DNA of 64,000 nucleotides, taken from contig NZ_JBDZDQ010000001.1 in NCBI RefSeq assembly GCF_040049295.1, forward strand, positions 558,001 to 622,000, given 5' to 3'. The position numbers and the translations under genes were made by a program. The stretch comes from Sphingomonas sp. KR3-1 (GTDB taxonomy: Bacteria; Pseudomonadota; Alphaproteobacteria; Sphingomonadales; Sphingomonadaceae). Below, one piece after another: positions 46,201 to 55,200 of this stretch (positions are counted from its first letter, which is position 1; the number at the start of each line of letters is the position of its first letter). The notes under the pieces are model-generated. The model was given only the letters and a program-made list of their open reading frames with translations. It was not told the origin of the DNA and ran no database searches.

Positions 46201-49200
46201 ACCAGCGGCGTCGATCTGGTCGATCTGCAGCGCCACGGTGTTGCGCAGGCTGAGGTCCGAGCCGGTCGAGATCAGGCCAATGCGGCTGATCTGGTTGCCC
46301 GTGTTGTCGAGCACGACATTGGTGCCGGTGGCCGAGAAGGTACCGGCGAGGATCGAGGTGCCGGCCAGCTGAGTGACGCTGCCGGTATCCGAGATCATCT
46401 CGACGATGTGGCCGGCGGCGCTGATGTTGCCGAGCGCGAAATCGCCGGTGTTGCGGAAGCGCAGGTCCTTGCCGTTCGAGTTCAGCGTCGCCTGGCCGAC
46501 CTGGTTGTGGTTTAGCAGGCTGATGCCGTTGGCGGCCCCCACGCCGCTCGTCGCCTCCAGGAAGTCGCTATGGATCGCCCCGGTGCCGACCTGGGTGATG
46601 TCTCCGCCCGCAACCAGCTTCACTAGGTCGTGCGCGGTGATCTCACCATCGAGCGTCAGGCCCGTGCTGGTGCGCAGCGAGATGCCGTCGAGCGCCGCGA
46701 CGTCGTTGAGCGTGCCGATCGTGTTGAGCTGATCGAGCACGACGTCGCCGCCGACCGCGCTGGCAGCCAGCCGATCGGCCGAAATGGCGACCGTCTGGGT
46801 GATGTCGCCCGTGTCCGCGGTGAGCGAGAGCAGGCCGGGCGCATTGACGGTGCCGAGCAGGATCGCGTTCGCCGAGCGGAAGAAGATGTTGCCGTTGTTC
46901 GAGGAGAAGGAACTGGCCGTGGTGCTGCCGACATTGTTGGCCATGTCGAGCCGGATCAGCCCGTCGGCCGACGAAGTGACGTTGCCGGCGGTGATGATGC
47001 CGCCGCTCTGCGTAAGCCCGCCATAGCTCGAGTCGAGCGTCACCTGCTGCCCCGCGGCAGTGACATTGCCGGTGAGCTCATAGCCCAGGAAATTGTTGAA
47101 CGAGATGCCGCCGGAGACTGCGTTCGACAGCCCGGTGATCTCGCGGATGTTGTTGTTCGCGTGGAGCTGCACGCCGGTCTGGGCACTGACGCCAAGCGAG
47201 TTGGCGGAGATTATGCCGGCAGGAGCCTGGCTGACGGCGCCGTTGACCGAGGTGAGCGAAACCGCCTGACCGGTCGCGGTGATGCCGCCGTCCACGCGCA
47301 GATCGCCGCTGTTGACCAGGACGATGCCGCCGCTGGTGCTGTTGGTCGCCTCGGAGATCGAACCGATCGTGTTGCCCGAATTGCTGAAGTCGATGCCGGT
47401 CGCAGCCTGGAGCTTGACGTAGCCGACACCCAGCGCAGTGGACTGAGTGATCGATCCGGTATCGGAGATCAGCGTCAGCAAACCCCCGCCGTAATAGAAG
47501 CTGAAGTCGCTGTTGGCGACGATGTCGCCCTGGTTGCGGAACGCGATCGAGAGCCCGCTCGAGTTGAGATAGTTCCCGGTCGCGCCGACCTGGTTCGCGC
47601 CGAGCAGGCTGATGTCGCCGCCGGTCGCCGAGATGTAGTTGGCAATGACTCGCCCGCCGGTCTGGGTGATCGCGCCGTCGGTGGACAGGCCGATGCCGGT
47701 GGCGGCGGTGATCGTCCCGGCGCTCTGGCTGAGCGTGTGGCCGCTGAGCTCGATGCCGCCCGCCGCGGTGATGTCGCCGACGATGTTGAGGTTCGCGCTG
47801 GAGGCGTTGATCTGGATGTCCTCGCCGCTCTCGATCGCGTCGAGATAGTTGAGGTTCGTGAGGTCGAGGTAGAAGTCGCCCGCAGCGCTGCCGGTGAGCC
47901 GGTTCGCGCTGAGATAGCCGTTGCTGTAGATCGCGCCGCCCGAATAGAGCGCCAGCGTGCCGCCCACCGTGCCGTTGTTCATCGTGATGTCGGCGGGCGT
48001 ATTCACCGTCAGCGAACCGCCGACCGACAGGCTCGGTGCGATCGTGGTGACGAGCGCCGAGCGTAACGTCGCGTCGCCCGTGACGTTCAGACCGAAGGTG
48101 CCGACGAGATTGGCATTATCGAGGATGGCCGAGGCGTTGGTGCCGGTAGTCGTGACGTTGAGCCGGTTCGCGGTGATCACATTGCCGGTCGCCTGGCTGA
48201 GGCCGTCTTCTGCCGTGATCAAGACAGTTTGTCCGGCCGCGGTGACGTCGCCTTCCAGCGTCACATTGCCCAGCAGATTCAGTGCGATGCCGCCACTGCC
48301 GCTGTTGGTGACAGCGCCGAGATGCTCGACGGCTATCTGCCCGCCGGCGCCCGCACCCGAATAGATGCCGTTGGCGGCAGAGAGGGTCAGGGTGTCGGCC
48401 GAGGACGAGCCCGCGCCGGTGAAATTGATGTTGCCGTACGAGGTGATCGTGGCCGCGCCGGTGGCGTTGAGCCGCAGGTTGAGATCGAGATACGACAGGA
48501 AGCTGCCGCTGCCCATCTCGATATTGGCCTGGCCCCCGACCATGTTGATGACATTGCCCATGTCGAGCGTGCCGGCGGTGATCAGGTTCAGGTTGTAGGT
48601 GTTGATCGAGCCGGCCTGGCCTTGGGTGATACCGGCGGAATTGGTGATCGTGGTGGTGCCGCCCACGACGATGTTGCCGTTCAGGCCCAGCACGCCGCTG
48701 GACAGATCGGCGTTGGCGGTGAAATCGTCACGAACGTTGATCGAGCCCAAGCTCGCAATGTTGTTGGCACCCAGCGTCACGCCGCCGTCGGAAGTGGTAA
48801 AGCCCAGGTTGGCGGCGGTGATCGTGCCGCTATCCTGGAGGAACGAGCCGCCCGCGACGTAGAAGGTGACGTACTGGCCAGCGGCCGCGACGTTGCCAGC
48901 TAGGTGCATGTCGCCACCGCTGGAAGCGATGCCTAGCGACCCGCCGCTGGCACCGCTTAGGGTCAGCGAGTCGATATACTGGATCGAATTGGCGGCCTGG
49001 TTGAGCTGCAAGCCATCGACCGCCGATGCGGTGAGGTGGTTGGCCGTGAGCGTGGAGCCGTTTTTCTCGTAGATCTGGCCGCCAGCGGCGAGCGAGACAT
49101 GGTCACCGCTCACATTGCCCTGGATCTCGAAGCCGTCGATATCGCGGAAGCTGACGTCGCCGGTGGCGGTGAGCGCACCCAGCGTATCGACGTCGTTGCC

Positions 49201-52200
49201 CGCGCCCAGCGTGATCGCGCCCGCGCCGCCACCCGCGGTAGCATAGAGCGACGCGGCCTGGAGCGTGCCGCTGGTCTGGGTGATCGCGCCCTGCGCACCG
49301 AGCGTCAGCCTGCCGCCGACGCTGATGTTGTTGAGCAGGCTGAGCGACGTGCTGCTCGTCGTGATCGTGGCGTCGCCCGAGGCGCTGACGACGCCGAGAT
49401 AGGTGAAGCTGTTGGCAGCATTGCCGAAGCTGATGGTGCCATGCTCGGCCAACGCGGACAGCGCGGTGGCGGCTATGGCGCCCGTCGCGGTGATCGAGCC
49501 GTTGTCCGAAGTCAGCGCGAGGTTGCCGCCCGAGGTGAAGCCGCCCAGCGCGTCGAGGTCGATCGATCCGGCGTTGCGCAGGATCAGGCCGCCATTCGTG
49601 GCGACCGAAACCGAGCTGCCGGTGCTGTTGAAGCTGTTCGCACCGTTGAAGATGATCGCGTAGCCGCTCAGCGCGATGGTGTTGGCCACGATCCGGCTGG
49701 TGGTGCCTACCTGGCTCAGGTTGCCCACGCTGGTGAGGTGGACGTCGTCGCCCTTGATCGTGCCGTCGAACTGCGAGATCGAGCCCGTATTCGCCCGCAG
49801 GTCCACAGTGCCCAGCGCGCTCGTGCCGGCGGTGACGTCACCGAGGATCTGGAAGCTGTTATTGTCGGTGAAGCGGACGCTGCCGGAAGTGGTGACCAGC
49901 TTGCTGACGCTGTTCACGTCCGTATTGAACGTGAGGTCGATCGCGCCGCCAGCGGTGAGCGACAGATCGCTTGCCCGGATATAGGCTCCGAGCACGCCGC
50001 CCGCCGTAGTGACGACCGCGTTGCCCGTGGTGCTGATGCTCAGGTCGAGCGTGGACGTGCCGACATTGTTGAACGTGACCGCCCCGCCGCCGGTAGAGGT
50101 GCCGCCGAAGCTGCTGAGGCTGTTGTTCTTGTCGAGCGTGATGCTACCGGCCGCGCCGATGACCACGGTGTTGCCGGTCACGATGCCGCCGCTCTGGGTG
50201 ATCGAGCCGGCATTGGCGATCAGGCTGGCGGCGTTGAAGGTGCTGGTGGCGGTCAGGTCGATGTTGCCGTCCGAGACCAGGGTGAAGCCGCTGCTGACGG
50301 AAGACGCACCCAGCTTGATGTCGCCGGCGGTATAGACCGTAGCATTTACCGCCGAGACGGTGAGCGTGTCGGCATCGACCTTGCCATGCGGCGTCGTGAC
50401 CGAGCCGACCGTGGTGGTGCCGGTGGTGATGTTGCCGGTGCTGGCAAGCGCGACGGTACCAGGCGCGGTGATGTCGCCCTCGATGGCGAAGCCGCCGGTG
50501 TCCGCGATCCGGATGTCGCCGGTGCCGGTGGTCAGTCCGGATAGTGTCGTGAAGTTGTTGGCCTGGGTCAGATTGATGCCGGTGGCGGCATGCGCAATGA
50601 GCGAGGTGACGGTGATCGCGCTCGTCTGGCCGATGCTGCCCGTGTCGGAGGTGAGCGTGAGTGTGCCGACGCTGTTCGCCGTACCCGGCAGCGTGATGCT
50701 GCCGAGGTTGCGGATGGTGACGTTCTTGCCGTTGCCATGGCCGAAATCGAGCAGCTGGCCGAAATTGTTCGCGCCGCCGAGCAGCAGGTCGCCGTTCGTA
50801 CCGGTGTAGAGCCGGTCCGCGGTGATCGCACCGCCGGTCTGGTTGACCCCCTGCGTGGCATAGATATTGACGCCGCCGCCGGTGATGTCGCCCGTCAGGC
50901 CGAGCAGCGAGTCACTGAAGATGTCGATATCGGTGCCGCCGGTGTTCTTGGCGGTCAGGTCGCCGAGCGAACCGATGTGATTGTTGCCATAATTGAAGAC
51001 GAGCTTGCCGTTGGTGGCAGTGGCGCTCAGCCTGGCGGCATTGATCGGACCGCCGATGATGTCGCCGGTATCGGAGATCAGCGTGGTGTAATGGTTGCTG
51101 CCGGCCTGGTTGGCGGACCCGCTCATGTTGATTGAGCCGACCGCGCGTAGGGTCAGGTCGTGGGTGACGGTGTAGGTGTTGATCGACGGGATCTCGTTCG
51201 CGCCGAGCAGCGACACATCGGTACCGCGGAGGCTCAGGCCGTTATCACCCGCCACCACCGTGGCGCTTGCGTCCTGCGTCACCGACTGGGCGGCATCGAG
51301 CTCGACGCCGTAGCCGCTGATCGTCCCGCTATTCTGCAGGAGCGAGCCCAGGCTCGAATTGAGGCGGATCGAGTTGCCGCTGTTCCCGCCAGCCGCGGTG
51401 ACGTTGCCGTCCAGGTTGATGTCGCCCTGGTTCTCTACGTCGATAAAGCCGTCGGCGACGGTGAGGTAACGATAGCTGCCGACATTGATGGTGACGGTCT
51501 GGTCGTACAGACTGATTCCGGTGCCTGCCGTGATCCCAACCGAACGCGCGATCACGTCGCTGTTGTTGCCGGCCGAACCTCCCGCGTTCACGGTGAGATC
51601 ACCGCCGGTGTTCACCATGAAATAGACGTCGTTGTCGCCGGTCAGGTTGACGTCGCCGCCATTGGTCGAGGTCGCCCAGATGAGCGCATTGCCGGCGCTG
51701 ACCAGGTCGATCCCGCCCTTGGCCGTGGCGTAGGTCACGCCGCCCACGCCATTGTAATTGACCGAGACCGTGCCGCCATTGGTCGTGATCGCGCCACCGG
51801 TGGTTTCGAGGATCAGGTCATGATTGCCGGTGGTGACGGCGCCGGTCAGCGCGATGTCGCCATCGGTGCCCAGGTAGAAATTGCCGCCGGAGGTCAAGCC
51901 GCCGCCCGAGGTATCCACCGCGCCGAGCTTGATGTTACCGATCGCGCTCAGCGAGACTTCGTCGCCAGCGGTTACCGCCAGCGTGTCGGCGGAGAGATGG
52001 CCGGTATAGGTTTCGATCGCCCCGCCCGAGCTGAGCGAGACGCTGCCCGGCGTGGTGATGTCGCCATAAATGTCGAAGCCATCGGCTTCGTTGAAGGTGA
52101 TGTTGCCGCTCGAGCTCTGCAGGCCGGTCACGCGACCGACATTGTTCCCTGCATAGTCGAGCACGATGTCGCCAGCCGCGCTGGCATTGAGCGTGCCGGC

Positions 52201-55200
52201 CGTGAAGAGGCTGCTGAAGATGGTCTGGCTGATCCCGCCTGTGTCGGAGGTCAGGGTGACCGTGCCGTCCGGCGCCTCGATCTGATAGTCGAGCACGATG
52301 GCGCCGACATTGTGCAGCGTGATGTCGTGGCCGGTGCCGCTGTCATACTGGTCGGTGTCGAGCCGGCCGACCACATCGATCTGGTTGGCCCCGGTCAGCG
52401 AGATATTGCCGTTGGTGATGACGTTGAGCCGGTCGGCATCGATGATGCCGCCGGTCTGGCTGAGCCCGGTATTGCCGTAGAGGCTGATGTTCCGGCCGGT
52501 GACATTGCCGGTCAGCACCATGTTGCCATTGTAGGTGGTCAGCAGGATCGACTGGCCGGCAGTGATGGTGCCGAGCGAGGCGAGCGTGCCGGCGAGGCTA
52601 ATGGAACCCGCCGCGTACGCAGTCAGACGGGAGGTAAGGACCCCCTCGTTCGTGCTGTTGATGTTCCCCGTATCGGAGATGAGGATGAGCGCGCCGCCCG
52701 AGCCGTACCCGAAGCTGCTGAAGCCGGGGCTGAGATCGATACTGCCATAGTTGCGCAGCGTCAGGTTGCCGCCAACCGCCAGGCCGATGATGTTGGTGAA
52801 GTCGTTGGCCTCGCCCAGCGTCACATTGCCGTCGACATCGAGCGACAGGTTGGTGGCGTGCAGTGCGGCGCCGGGGGCCTGGCTGATCGTGGTGTCCGCG
52901 GCCAGCGCGATCGTATCGGCGGTGAGCGTCGTGCCCGCGCGCTGGGTGATCGCGCCGCCGATCGAGCTGAGGGTCAGACTGTTGCCGGTCGCATCGGTCG
53001 ATTGGCTGATGTTGAAGCTGCCGACATTGGTGAACGCGATCGCGCCACCCGCGCTCAGCGTGCCGAGATTGGCGACGACGTTGTTGCGCGTCGCGCTGAT
53101 CCCACCGGTCGCCGAGAGGTTGAGCGTATCGGCGGCGATCCCGCCGCCGGTCTGGTTGATGCCGCCGGCGATATCCGAGATCGACACCGTCTGGCCCGCG
53201 GCAGTGATGAAGCCGGTGAGGCTGGTGCCCAACCCGCTATAGTTGACGATGTTGATGCCGCCGCTGGTCGTGTTGGTGATCGTGCCGAAATTCTGGATGC
53301 TGTTGTTGCCGGAAGGGGAGCCGCCCGGCAGGTTGATGCCGGTGACCGCGCTCAGATTGGCCGTGCCCGCCGAGAAGGAGCCGTTGGTGCTCTCGGTGAT
53401 CGCCCCGCCCGAGTTCAGCGAGACCGTGCCGAAATAGACGGGCTGATCGATCAGGAGATCGGCGGTGGTGTTGAGCGAAAGCGTGCCATTGCCCGAGGTG
53501 GCGATGAGCTTGTGGATCCGGTTCGCCTGGTTGAGCGTGACCGAACCGCCGCCGACGGTGATCGCGCCGAGATAGTCGACGTCGATGATGCCGCCGCTCT
53601 GGGTGATCGAACCCGGGCCGGCGGTGCGCAGCGAAACGCCGCCGGTGAGGGCTGTGGTCGCAGTGATGTTGCCCGCGATGTCGAAACCGTTGGCATCGCG
53701 ATAGAGGATGCCACCGTTGGTGCTCGACGCCCCGATGAGCGTCGCGATGTTGTTGCTGGTGCTGTTGAGGAGCACGTCGCCGACGCCGCTCAGGAAGAGC
53801 TGGTCCGCAAGTACGTAGATGCCGGCGCCGTTGTTCTGGGTGATACCACCGGTGTTCGAGGTGAGCCTGAGCGTGCCGCCCCGGGCGTCGATCAGGCCAT
53901 CCAGCGTGATGTCGCCGGCATTGCGGAAGGCGATGTTGTGGCCGGTGGTGAACAGGTTGGCGTTGAGCCCATCCACTGTGCCGACTGCGTTCAACTGGTC
54001 GATCGAGATGCCGCCATTGGCGGTGGCGGTGAGATGGTCCGCCGTGATCGTCGTGCCGGTGTTCTGGATGATCCCGCCATTCTGCGCGAGCAGGGTCAGA
54101 TTCGTGGCGGTGATGTTGCCGGTCAGGCTGAAGCCGGTGCTCGAGGTGCCGATCTCGATATCGCCGCCCGCGGTGAGCGTGCCCAGTGAGTCGATCTGAT
54201 GGCCGCCTCCGCCAAGCAGTATAGAGCCGTTCACCGCCGAGGCGGTGAGCTTCGAGGCGGTGACGATATTGCCGGCGGTGATGTCGCCGGTGTCCGAGGT
54301 CAGGCTCAGCTGGCCACCCGAAGAGTAACCGCCGCTGTTGCTCGGATCGAGGTTGATGCTGCCCAGGTTGCGCAGCGTCAGGTCGCCGCCGACGTTGAGA
54401 TTCGCGATCGACTGGAAATTATTGGCGCCGCCCAGCGAGACATTGCCGCTGCTGCTGAGCGACAGCGCGTCGCCGGTGATCGCGCCCGAATTCTGCAGGA
54501 TGCTCCCGCCCGCGTTCAGGCTGACGGTGCGGCCCGTGCCGCCCGCGGTGACGTCGCCATCGAGCTTGATGTCGCCGGCAATGTCGACGCTGATCGAGCC
54601 GTTGGTGGTCGCGAGACCGCTGAAGCTGCCGATATCGACGGTGTAGCCGCCGCCGCTGGTCAGGCTGATCCCGGTGCCCGCGCTGATCGACAGCGAACCC
54701 ACCCGCACATCGCTGTTGCTGATCGCCTGCCCATGCGCGTCGACAATGAGGGCGCCGGTGGTGCTGGCCCCGAACCGGAGATCAAAGTCGCCGGCGAGAT
54801 GGATGTCGCCGCCACCCGTCGAGACCGCCCAGAAATTGGCGTAGTTGTTGCTGACCAGACTGATCGCGCCCGAGGCGCTGACGTCGGTCTCGAAGGCCGA
54901 AACCGTGCCGCCATTGGTGGTGACCGCGCCGTTGCTCGTCGTCAGGCTCAGGACGCTGGCGCTGTGGACGGCACCGGTCAGCTCGATATCGCCGTCGCTA
55001 TTCAGGATGAAGTTGCCGCCGCCGACCGAGCCGCTGTCTACCGCGCCGAGCTTGAGATTGCCGGCCACGTTCAGCGTGGCGGAGCTGCCGGAGGTCAGTT
55101 CCAGCGTGTCGGCGGAAAGATGGCCGGCGCTGGCGGTGATCGCACCGCTGGTGTCGAGATGGACCAGGCCCGCCGCGCTGATATCGCCGGCGATATCGAA

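Noticed and set aside
51160..54189. Further long plus-strand frame antisense to tpsA (1,009 codons; similar ones at 44833-46515, 46630-48066, 49036-50544 and 55765-58179)
   Set aside because: Same reason: composition-driven lack of stops opposite a biased coding strand. They have no shared start signals or recognisable motifs.
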